NCBI GenBank assembly: GCA_019722365.1 | Contig: JADFUC010001012.1 | Span: 1 to 64,000 of the forward strand | Source: Lithospermum erythrorhizon | Lineage: Eukaryota > Streptophyta > Magnoliopsida > Boraginales > Boraginaceae | Length of the DNA stretch: 64,000 bases | Direction: 5' to 3' | Shown: positions 10,758-21,421 of the stretch, one piece after another | Layout: each line of letters starts with the position of its first letter | Numbering within the stretch: the stretch's first letter is position 1 | The notes under the pieces: model-generated | The model's input: only the letters and a program-made list of their open reading frames with translations | Database searches by the model: none | Told to the model about the DNA's origin: nothing | Translations under genes and position numbers: made by a program

Positions 10758-12537
10758 AACCGCTACTACTGGCCAGAAGACAAAGAATAAATCGAAAGCA
10801 CTAATAAAAGAACGGGAGAGTGGAAAGAACAAACTTTCAATGTAAGGAAAAATGCATTATGGAAGAACTATAACGTAAGAAAAAATATTCAGAGGCATCA
10901 AATATAGAAAAGACAAAAGTGGTCTAAAAAGTCAAGCTACTTCACAATAGTCCTATCGGTGCCTAGGCTCCAAGCGAATCCTCTAACTCTCGCCACAAGT
11001 GATCCCAATGTTTAGCCCGTCCGTCAAGTGTATGAATCGGGCGGGAGGTACCGCTTAAGATCAAGTCGAGTAACAATCCGACCGCCTCCCCGAGCCCAAA
11101 CCCGCAAGTCTCTCAGCACATGCCTCACATGGGTTGCCTTCCCTCGTCCAAATTTTCTACCTAATCAACTTCACATCGACGCCTTAAGGCCGATCCTAAG
11201 ACATCATCAAGGTGGCTAATTCGCAAGAAATTTTAAGTACTACTTTGGCAAATGACTGTCAAGGTTGAGATGATTCCCCTCACCCTGAAAGTTAAGTCTT
11301 GTAACTTGTCAGCGTAAGATCGCGGGTGCGCCTCCAACCTCAACCGCGAGACCTGGGGAAACAAGCCACGATATTTGCTCTCTTCCTTTTGTCACCATAT
11401 CGTGATTTACCTCTAAAGCCAGCATATACGTGAGACTTAGAAAGTAACCCAAGACGTAGAATATTATCCACCCTCGAGCCAAAGAGCATCAGTGAGTATG
11501 AGACGACTTAACTTTGTGGCAAAAACACTCGAGATTTCCCGTCAACAAGCTCGCGTGCCTCCTGATCACTAAGAACGAAGAGACTTCCAATTACCCATGG
11601 AATTCAAGGAAAAGCGGAGTTTCTAACCAACTAAAAGAATAAAGAAGACAAAAAAAAAGATAAAGAGACTAGAAAATACATGTCCTCGACAATCGTTGTC
11701 GGGAATCACTAGTGTGTGTGGGATCAAACTCTCTCCTCGAATAGGATATGTCATGGAACCACTGAACCACGAGATGGTAGCCTCCTCCGAGCACTTCTAG
11801 CATGCTTGGGGTCTCTATCCTTTCAAAATTGTCCGGTGAAATAGCTTCTCCGAAGAACCCGATGCACTGAAACCAAAGCCGAGAAGGACGCATAACCGTA
11901 TGAAGACTTTTTCCCCTTTCCATGATTCTTAGGCGGACAATAAGTGGACGCCGATGAAAAGAACTGCTAAGACAAGATTTATAACCAACGGGCGGCTATC
12001 GACTATCATTTCGCTTCTAGATAAGACGCACAAGCGCCAAAATTTAAGGCCCATAAACAAACCTGCCATCTCTCGGGTACTGCTGGTAAGCATGTACTAT
12101 CAAGCAGCCTAACCACCTTCGAGAAGTCGATGTGGCTTCGTAGGAGTTCTACGAATTAACCTATTCTATGGTATACTTGACCCGTTCGAACGCTAACGAA
12201 GAAGGCACGATCAGACACTGTATGGCTCACTTTCGCCAAAGTTAAGTAGCGTCCTCGCTCGACAGGCGAGTAGCTTTCCAAGTCAGCTGGCATTTAAAGA
12301 AGTATCATGAAAGCATCACAGAGTTAATAAACTTTTACTCTACCTTTACCATGATATCCCACCATCAAATGATTTGCCCCAAGCGACAAGCGGGGCTGTC
12401 AGAAAGTATGTAAACAAGCCCCTGCATCCAAAGAGATAGCTGAAAGGTGAAAGTATCATCGAAAAGCTGATATCCGGTGATAAGCTTTATGACGCAGTTG
12501 TTAACCTATAGTTTTGTGACTACCCTTCGACCCTTTG

Positions 12538-13030
12538 GCCATAACACTAGCCATCTTGAATACACTGGCACGAATAAAACCCAAGGGCTCAGCAGGAAGT
12601 ACAAACACACATAACCAACAAGACAGGAAGGCCGCACAATAAACCTCTTCTTCCAAATCAAGACGATTTCACAATGTCAAATGCATATCTATCACTGGGA
12701 ATCCTACATAAAGACGAAGAATCAGCTTGGTCCACGCGACGAATGTATCCAATGGTCACCAGCGTGTGAGTTTGCCTACGCTTTCTGCGGACCTACATAA
12801 AAAGCGAAGAGAATAATTCCAAAGACTGATCCACGCCGGTATCGACATCATTCATCCTGAGAACGGTAAGTTCAAAGCATGTGCCTGCATAAACCATCAC
12901 AGGATCGAGTGATCCTGTATCACTATCCAGCATCTGCACAAACACTCAAATTTAAGGGACGATTTCATCAAATGTGTCACAGTCACACTTTGTTCCTTTT
13001 AAGTCCCATAAAGATACGATAATCTACCCC
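12538..13030 (-). pseudogene. plant mobile domain (PMD-like) protein remnant
   Basis: On the minus strand around 12955-13030 the peptides ISLWDL-like (seen as VSLWDL) and FDEIVP appear, followed at 12652-12538 by an open stretch reading EEVYCAAFLSCWLCVFVLP then FIRASVFKMASVMA. This order (I-S-x-W-D-L, Y-D-E-V/I-x-P, then A-A-F-L-S-x-W-L-C and V-F-K-x-A-S-x-M-A) is characteristic of the plant mobile domain, carried by plant transposons and by the host MAIN/MAIL genes. Stops and frameshifts lie between the motifs, so it is not functional. It sits inside the LTR element and was presumably carried by it. Confidence 0.65.
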
Positions 13031-16000
13031 TGACCACAGATGCCAGACGTGGGCACTAGCTTCACAAAAAAGGCCTTCGAAAAAGCTGCCCGAGGAGTCA
13101 TAAACACAAAGGAAAAGTTTCTCTACTACATTAGACACAGAGTATTATTTGTGATATTTCCAGATAACGTAAGCAAGACGCTCTTCCGCCCATTCCTAGT
13201 AACCGGGAATATACTCAAAATTGCTGAACATTCAAAGTGGCCCTCCATTCGACGCATCCCGCAAATATCATACCGCCTCATGTAAACCGGAAGTTGGGAG
13301 GAGTGATTAGAGGAATCTTCATCCGTCCCTCAAGATAAATGACATTTTCCCGAACGTAAGACCCAACGGTAACCTTCTCACCCGATTTAGACAAGCGCTA
13401 AAGAAGCATACTTTATATAATTAAGCTGCAGTTTCAATGGTAGTAACTCTTATCTCTTTCTAACCCACTACGCGGTCGAGAAATCAAGACTGAATAGTCT
13501 CAAAAGTAAACCATAGTCATGGTATAAAGAAACAAAAACAACAACAAAATCAAAAGTGCGAAAGACTAAAGTAAGACAATAACCACAAGAAAACATTATT
13601 TAATCAAGCTACGTAGGATACGTGATAAGATTCCACATCAAAAGAAAGATAAAGATGAACCCCAAAGACTACGTAGAGTCTAAAAGCGGCGCATCCCCTC
13701 TCTTACGAGGAAGCATTAACATCACAAGAGAATAATCCAGCCGTGGGAGAAAAACGATCATCTCCAACTCACGAAAGTTACCTACACTATCAAATCAAAT
13801 CAAAGAGCTAAGAGTCAAAGCAAACACCAAAGAAAAAAGTTGGAAAGGCAGGAATGTTCCTTTGCTTACTAACGCCCTCTAAACAAGTGAGCTCGGCCTT
13901 GGTGACAAGTGGACCTAAAACAAAATAAAGCACCAAGAGCAAGCCGTCAAAAGAAAGGGTGAGAACGCTCTACTCACTCAATACCACTAAAAACCTGTCG
14001 TCGCACTGGGCGTGAGACGGCGTATAGAATATATATACTACCTACCTACAAGAGCTATGTGATAAAAAACAAGCAAAACATATTTGAGGTGGAAATGCTA
14101 AAAGCACGGCTCAACATTCCAAGTCACAAGTCGAACCAAAGAAAATAAAAAAAATAAAACAAAAAACAGCCCATCTCAAGAGAGGTATCGAGTGGGTTAC
14201 GTCACCCAACTCATACCGAGATTTCATCATCAAGGCTCGATTGGAAGAAAGCATCAGGAAGAAGGAAAGGAACGCACTAAAATGAGTTCCTAAAATCGCT
14301 CTACATGAAAAATTCCAACTCTACGCCATGAATGCAAGAAGTACACAAGGCCAAATAAAAAAAGAGAGCTACAAGTAAACAACGGGCCTGAACTGATGCG
14401 CACGCTCCTCGAATAAAACGGGAGTGCCTAAACTACCCAAAAATTTAGAACAAATAAGTAGAAACTGGGACTCGTGAGATCTAGCACTAAAAAAAGAATC
14501 ACCCCTAATCGAGTCCCCGAAAGGTGGAAACAATTCCCCAAAGCTTGAATAAGTGACCGAAGCTCAACCTCAAAAGTCAAACCTCTCAAGTGGTTTATAT
14601 CCTCGACTTCCGTAATGAACCGGAAGACCTATTACCTATCAAACGACCGCCTCTTTAACAAGCTTCGCTGTGATTATAAAGAAGAAATCCCAATACAGAT
14701 AAGCGGCGCAAAAGCAATGGACGCATATGGAAAAATGATGTTTTGACGCCTAACCGAATCTTAACTCTCATGAAATTACTTATATTTTTAGAATACAATA
14801 AAGCCAAAAATCAACAATGGAAGTAATCATGATTACAAGCACAACAAAAAACAAGCTTCAAAGATTCGCAGATTCACGATCATCAAAATATATAAATTTT
14901 GATTTTTATAATGAATTAAAAGCATGAAAAATTATCGCTACATATTCAACATTATCAAGATGCACATTCAAGCAGGAGAAAGATATAAAGTTATTTAATC
15001 TTTATCAATACGAACTCAAATTCTCTCAAAAAAGATTGTAAACTTTGATGAAAACTTAACTTTAATTGCAAAACACGAAATATTTCAAAAATTACTAAAA
15101 AATAAATGGGATCATATAAAAATTATTAAAGTGTATCAGTTATGCGAAGAGAAGAATAAAAAATACTCCATACTCTGAGTCCCTAAAAGCCCGTTGTTTG
15201 CCCTTTTGTTCGACAAGTGTTCGTGTTCAAAAAATCGAGACACCGAACACTCCCACTCATAATGAAAGTGGTTCAAAATCACCAAAAATAAATGGGATGC
15301 CGAAATTTTACCGTGAAAATTTATCCTGAAATATTTACCTGCTGACCAAATAAACCGATACCAAGTTTAAAAAAATTTGCAAAAATAGCTTTTAACTTTA
15401 AATTAAACTCTAAAATTAAACATTTAATTCCAAAATCCAGCGGGTCAATTAATTATTTTAAATATTTAATACGACTCAAATTAGTTAAAATTGTCCATAT
15501 TAATTCCATTAAATCTAAGAGGATTCGGATTAATATGAATAAGATAAATCTAGAGTACTAACATAGAACATATTTATCAAGTTAATAAGAAAACTCTAGA
15601 AAAATTAATTCTCATTAAATCCTCTATTGATCGAGAATTAAAATAGGATCTTAATACGTATTAAATTCATGTTAACATTAAAATCGCAAAACAAATTAAC
15701 CCCTATTAAACTCTACGGATCGTAGAATTAATGGATTTTAACATATTAAATTCATGTTAATACTAAACCTCAAGTAATTTAATTCTCTAACGACCGAGAA
15801 CGGGATCCCAACACGAAATGGACATTAAATCCCACATACCAAATCTTCACTAAGCCAATCTTCGTATCGAAGATGACATGATCGCGACACAAATTATGTC
15901 ACAATAAATCCTAAATAAGTCAACTATCCCATGCTCGCCTCAAACGATCGTGGTCGACTGAGACCGTGGATCATACGAGTCACAAAGAACCTCCCCTGGG

Positions 16001-16182
16001 TAACAAGTAATCGCCTTCAAAGTCCCCAAACGCTGGATGATGACCATGACCGTGTAGGGCCTTAAACGCAAGCCTACAAGAAGTCCAAAATATGATTAAT
16101 CACAAACTCTGACTTCCTCAATGTAAGTGGAGGTTTGCTAACTACGATCAAGACGTACTAATTCACGGAAGTTAGTCCGTGG

Positions 16183-16310
16183 ATACAACCGCCATCCAAC
16201 AAGCCGAATGCTGTTCGACGCCATCCAGAATAGAGCAACAATGCGGTTTAAATGTAGATCGCTTATACAACCGCCATCCAACAAGTCGAACAAGAGTTCG
16301 ACGCCATCCG
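16183..16310. repeat. ~82-bp internal duplication
   Basis: ATACAACCGCCATCCAACAAG recurs at 16183 and 16265, and GTTCGACGCCATCC at 16213 and 16296. It lies just inside the upper LTR, in the likely leader region of the element. Confidence 0.75.
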
Positions 16311-16384
16311 CTGAAATGGATATTTGCTCTGGGGCCGAACCCGACACCCACCGCATTTAATTGCCTGGTGGGGCGCACAAATTA

Positions 16385-17470
16385 ATCAATTAATTAAAGT
16401 CGAACCACTAAAAGATGTCGTCGTCAGATTAGTATTCTCGATTAAAACCCCACTCTTCAAATCAAACCCTCGATCGAACAGGGGTTCACGTAAATTAAGC
16501 CCATGGAATTAATCGAAGTCAAAAACAAAGGATTTTTACATTTATTAACCCTAAAATATTACTCGAATGTGGTTCCCGAGAAAACTACCTCGTGATTAAA
16601 TGTCTATTAAAATTAGGGTTCGAAACCCTCAATTTTATTGATTAAAATTATAAGCGAATATCTCAAGCTCACTACCAAAACGTTAATCTGTAAATTACTT
16701 TATTCAAAAACAAGACTCCAAGAATTCAAATAAAAACTGGAAAGCCCAAAAATTGTGGACCTCAAAGTAGGCTTCTACTTTAGGTTTTCTTGGTGAGCAA
16801 GTTTGTTTTTATCAACGCCCGTGATTCGCCTAAAAAAATCAACTAAGCAAAAGATCATATTCCGCTTAAAATAAACCAACCAATCGTAAGAAAGATTCGC
16901 CCCGTGTGTTCTATAAACCCCCCCTTATTTTCAAAAATTTCATCCCATTCACATCCAAAAACACCTAAAAATACAGTAGAAAATCTGGTATTTCTAAGCT
17001 TAAATCTTTTAAACCGCCAAGAAATGCCCACGCGCTGCTCTGGAACACCTGCATGGCTAAAATAGCATTAAGTCAAGACATCGCACAAACGCAGTAATTC
17101 TTCCGCCAAGCTCAAGCAATTCTGATTTGCACCCAACTAAAGCTTCTGCTAACGCTCGAATATCTCGCATTGCCTAAATAGTCCTCGATTATTTGTAAAT
17201 CTCTGCACGCACTCCAAAAAATATTATATTACTTCAAATTCCGTATATATCACACCAACGCTCACTCCCTATACGGAGCCCTGCGCAGAAGCACGCCGCT
17301 AAAGCCCCCTGCCTAATTAATCGCATTAACGACAAGCCCGAACGCTTCACCTTCACATATCGATCATCACTACAACAACACGTCATAAGGTCACAAGATG
17401 TTTTAAGTAACGCTTACTTCAAAGCTTAGATCAAGTCCATGGCGCCAAATCTCACTGCTCCCACTCCACA
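16385..17470 (-). repeat. LTR, higher-coordinate copy
   Basis: Partner of 9735-10757. Boundaries are approximate: the low side begins around TTAATTAAAG and the high side ends near CTCCCACTCCACA. Confidence 0.8.
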
Positions 17471-18100
17471 GCTAGAACACGTCATGGGCGCCGATGACAT
17501 AAAGCAAGCAAGAATGCCTGATACTGCTTTTAAAGTTCTGGAAGTTCTATCCTTCAAATCAAATTCCATCAAAGACAAGTTTCGCCTCCTGCCTACTGTT
17601 CCACCTGCTAGGCGTCAGAAATTATCCAACCACATAGCTTTCACTAGTAAGACTCAAAGCCAATCCCCACAACGCAAACGTCATAGTAGGCCCATAAAGC
17701 CTAAAGCAGCACTCCGAGATCGCTCCAAAGACCCAAGATCAAGTCCATACAGCCAACACGGGAATACGCTGCTAAGGCTCCCCGGCTCGGACCATATCCA
17801 AGTCCAGACCAGTCTCAAGTCCATCAAGACCAGGACACATATCCAGCTCGTAGAGCTTCTATCCAAATCCAAGTTAAATCAAATCAAATCAAGATCAAGT
17901 CAAGCTCAAGTCAAGTCCAAGCTCGAGCTCATACCAAGCTCCTATCAAGATCAAATCAAGTCAAGTCAAGCAAGCCAAACATCTCACAAATCGTAGAGAC
18001 TCATCGTTTGGACAGTCGATCTTCTTCGATTTGAAGAATTTTCCCCTACAGTGGATTTTATTTTGTACCTCTATAATAAATAATAATAAAAATTGTTTCT
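17471..18100. other. low-complexity AAGTCCA/AAGTCAA-rich DNA, possible LTR fragment
   Basis: From about 17780 to 17980 the sequence is dominated by TCAAGTCCAAG-type words. A segment near 18000-18090 ending in a CTATAATAAATAATAATAAA stretch looks like the end of another LTR. The long open frame here is compositional, with no domain. Confidence 0.4.
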
Positions 18101-18974
18101 TGCATTACATATGCTAGCAATTTTTTTGGCTATTTTTTTTTCTTTTTGTAGTCATTGTTTTGGAATATGAAAGATAATATGGTATATATGTTAGTTCCGT
18201 AATAGCTATGATCACAAACGTTTTTGCTTTCCCACTATTTTTCCATCGAGTTCTTGAATGTACTACATATTGCGAAATGCGAAGTACTAGTACTACGCCC
18301 AACTTTAATGTACTACTATTACTTCTTACTTCAACCTCAGAAATATAGAAACTAGATTCTGTGCTCCTCATTCCATGCAACTTTATTAGGAAACGTATTC
18401 CTATAATTGACACTTCAAATTATAGAATAAAATATTTTCAAATTCTCCAATTTATTTTGTGTATTTTTTCTAAGGTGGTTGACTGGTTGTGTCCACTGTC
18501 TGTTACAAATCTAATTGTAATAAAAAAAGGAAACGGGGTCCATTTGTATATATTTGTATGAAATTTAATTTTTCCTATGTTTTTTCTTTCATGATAAAAA
18601 CGACTATTTATTAATATCATATCCACAATCAAAAAATAAGCAGAATATATAATTTAATTTTTCTATAATGGATCCTTAGGCATAGGTAGCCATGTTACTA
18701 ATAATATATCATATAATTTCCTCTATCAAATTTAATATAACAAATTTGTTAAATATATTTCATTAATTATTCCAAATTAATAATACGCGAAGTACTACAC
18801 AAAACGGAATAATAAAAATTGGTGAATCATTATTACCCATACATAGCGTTTAGGTTAAGTCACTACCAGCAGCTGACAACCAACTTTCATTAGTAGATTC
18901 TTTTTTATTTCCTTTTTTTACTTTTAAATCATATTCCATTCATTAATTATTCTCTAACTTTATGTTATTCGCGC
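18101..18974. other. intergenic, upstream of CCH
   Basis: AT-rich DNA with no gene seen; contains the likely CCH promoter region. Confidence 0.6.
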
Positions 18975-18984
18975 CTATATATAC
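18975..18984 (+). promoter_or_regulatory. TATA box of CCH
   Basis: CTATATATAC lies about 115 bp upstream of the CCH ATG at 19094. Confidence 0.65.
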
Positions 18985-19093
18985 CGGAAGCTCAATGTAC
19001 ATAGGAACTCAATTAATATTCTCTTCTCCTGTAGACTCATTTCCTTATTAGTGACCCTCTTTCTTTTGATCATCAAGTTTCCAACCACAAATC

Positions 19094-19777
19094 ATGTCTC
19101 AGGTACGCAATTCTTTTAATTTCATCATATTTTGTTCATCTGCATATTTTTTGCAATTATGTGTATACTCATTACATACTATCTACTCCGTATATAGTTT
19201 TATTTGTATCGCCATCTACTCCATATATAGTTTTATTTGTATCACCAGACTGAACTGCTATGGTGATATTATCGAAGATCATTTCAGTAATTAACTCATT
19301 ATTAAAGCTTAATTCTGTAGACTTTTCCTTGAAAAATGTGTTATTTTTCAAATGCAGAATACCGTTGTCCTGAAAGTTGGCATGTCATGCCAAGGCTGTG
19401 TTGGAGCAGTGAAGAGGGTTTTAGAAAAGATGGAAGGTATATGTATATATATATATGTCACATTCTGGTAGTGATAACTAAGTTGTTAGTTTTTCATTGT
19501 ATAATTTATAATGGATGTTTCCTCTATATATGTAGGTGTGGAATCATTTGACATTGATCATAAAGAGCAAAAGGTGACTGTAAAGGGTAATGTACAACCA
19601 GAAGAAGTTTTCCAAACTGTGGCAAAGACTGGAAAGAAGACATCATTTTGGGAAACAGCAGAACCACCAGCAGAGGTTGTAGCTGAAACGAAGCCGGCCG
19701 AAACCGCCCTAGAGACGAAACAAGCAGAAGCTGAGCCTGAAACCAAAACTACTGAGGCTGTTATTACCACTGCTTGA
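19094..19777 (+). CDS. CCH: copper chaperone CCH (ATX1-like with plant C-terminal extension)
   Basis: Three exons: 19094-19102 (MSQ), 19358-19436 and 19536-19777; all junctions are GT-AG and the frame is open, giving 109 residues. Residues ~4-70 form a heavy-metal-associated domain with MSCQGC, the MxCxxC Cu(I) site, and the conserved ending [14 protein letters not shown]1-type chaperones carry cytosolic copper to P-type ATPases such as RAN1/HMA7 in the secretory pathway. The last ~35 residues are a Glu/Ala/Thr/Lys-rich tail without cysteine, the plant-specific extension that separates CCH from the shorter ATX1 proteins. The first exon codes for only three residues and fits the start after the TATA box and a ~100-bp leader. 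No damage is seen, so this is a likely functional gene. Confidence 0.96.
19183..19248 (+). repeat. 33-bp tandem duplication in CCH intron 1
   Basis: CTACTCC(G/A)TATATAG followed by TTTTATTTGTATC(G/A)CCA occurs twice at a 33-bp period. Confidence 0.85.
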
Positions 19778-20377
19778 TTAACAAAACTGTTCTTTCAAGG
19801 CCTGGTTATTGTATAATTTGAATGCTTCTGCTAACTAAATTGGCCGCTTAACTAATGTGGCCTATAATGTTGTCTTTATGATTATTACTGATTATTGATA
19901 TGTGTTATATGTAATATGTACACTGCCTCTAGACGCCGATTACAAACATTATTATATTAAAATAAAATGTTTTTGGTAAGGATTGGTTTAAATAATCTGA
20001 CAGTTTATTCTCAAGTGCATGCCTTTCTTAAATATTTTATTTACTCAATATTTATCCATATAATTAACTAATAAGATAAGTTATTTTTTTAAATTAATGA
20101 TAAAAGAAAGACGACATTAATATCATAAATTACTTAATATTATATCGAGTATTATAAATAACTAATACGTAAATTCCTAACTAAACACGCTAGAAAGAAC
20201 GCTTATAAAAAAAAATTATAATATGTCATTAACAAGATTCAACCTAATACGAAGGATTCGACATGGAAGCATAATGATCTAATATAACTTGTTCTATTAA
20301 TTATTAAATAATCCTTTAAAATTACATACTGAGCAATCAAGCCCCTCCAAAAATCATTCCCCAACCATCTGAACTGT
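19778..20377. other. intergenic, 3' of CCH
   Basis: AT-rich DNA holding the CCH 3' UTR (probably to about 19980) and nothing else recognised. Confidence 0.6.
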
Positions 20378-20508
20378 TATACACACCAAAACAGTGCTTG
20401 TTTTTATGAAATGACTATTTTGCCCCCTATTTGTTAGTGTAGCAGTTAAATGCTCAGGGGTAAAATAGTCATTTCATTACTAAAAAACACTATTTGGGTG
20501 TGTGTATA
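20378..20508. mobile_element. 131-bp foldback MITE
   Basis: The two halves are inverted copies: TATACACACC-AAA..AGTG..TTTTT-ATGAAATGACTATTTTGCCCC on the left and GGGGTAAAATAGTCATTTCAT..AAAAACACT-ATTTGGGTGTGTGTATA on the right, with a ~27-bp loop. The outer TATA may include the target duplication. The superfamily is not clear from the ends. Confidence 0.8.
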
Positions 20509-21420
20509 TTGGATACGTCACTTTCAAACACCTGTCCCCACTAAAATATCTAAAACTCATCAAAAGTGGACAATTAATTTGGGACAATTGTTCAATTATT
20601 ATTATAAGTTACCAAAAATCACTCAAAAAAGGTACAAACTAATTTAATTTAAAAAATTATTATTACGATTTTGTTGTATAGTTTGTTAGATTTAATATTA
20701 TGAACAAATTAGGGTATAATATTATAATATGATTTTAACTAAGTTTGTGAATCTCTTGTACAACTTTATTTTTGTTGTTGTTATATTAGTTAATTTTATT
20801 ATTTTATTTTGATTTTAAGAGTTACCAGGTTTCGTGACCTGATTTTTGTTGTTGCTTATTACGTGTGTGTGATTTTGTTGAATTTTGCTTAATCAGCATC
20901 AATCACATGTCTAATTTGTTCCATTTTAGTTTGATTTTCATTATTTTTGTGTTTGAATTTGTTTAATTTTTTGGCCGATTTTGCTCAATTTTGTGTATGG
21001 TTTTGATTACTTTATTGCTGATTGTGTTTAATTTATTTATCTGATTTGATTTTTTTGCTTAATTTTTCTTATCCGATTGTGTTTTTTGTTTTATTTGTAT
21101 GCTTAATTGTAATAATACTCAATTTCATAATGGCAATTGAGTATATTCTGGCCAAAGAAGAGGAATAAGTCACAGAATACTGTATTTTGGCCAAAGAGTA
21201 TTGCCTTTTAGCAATTTGGTGATGTGTATGCAATTTTTCAGCTAGTTTGGGACTTATTTTCTTGCTAACTGTGGACTTAGTATACGAGGGAAAGTGAGGT
21301 AACTACTGAATTTTCCTCATCCCTATCTGGAGAAAGCAAGGGTACTGATTAGTTAATTGTATTTTGACCAAATGATTTTGGTGTGTTTTTTGTACTGATT
21401 TCATATTATCAGGTAACTAA
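20509..21420. other. T-rich, G-poor stretch before the Ulp1-like remnant
   Basis: Dominated by TTTTGTTG, GATTTTG and AATTTT words with few other features. It includes the first GAGTAT hairpin at 21113-21145 and the repeated phrase CAGAATACTGTATTTTGGCCAAAG around 21170-21200. No gene seen. Confidence 0.5.
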
Positions 21421-21421
21421 C

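Larger units (their letters stand above)
9735..17470 (-). mobile_element. old LTR retrotransposon, probably minus orientation, no intact gag-pol
   Basis: Two direct repeats of ~1.05 kb (9735-10757 and 16385-17470) enclose ~5.6 kb. Reading down the minus strand, each LTR begins TGTTGTAGAATGGGG-like or its diverged equivalent and has a plausible TATA element (GGTTTATA) inside, so I favour minus orientation. The internal part has no long frame and I could not recognise gag, protease, reverse transcriptase or integrase. Plant mobile domain peptides occur on the minus strand near 12.5-13.0 kb. The LTRs are strongly diverged, so the insertion is old. It may be a large derivative that lost its coding genes. 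Primer-binding site and polypurine tract are not certain. Confidence 0.7.

Noticed and set aside
11669..11923. 84-codon minus-strand open frame inside the LTR element
   Set aside because: I could not match it to gag, pol or any domain; kept only as part of the element.
17439..17996. 185-codon open frame
   Set aside because: It overlaps the end of an LTR and continues into AAGTCCA/AAGTCAA low-complexity DNA. The product is Ser/Gln/Lys-rich without any domain and there is no intron or promoter context.
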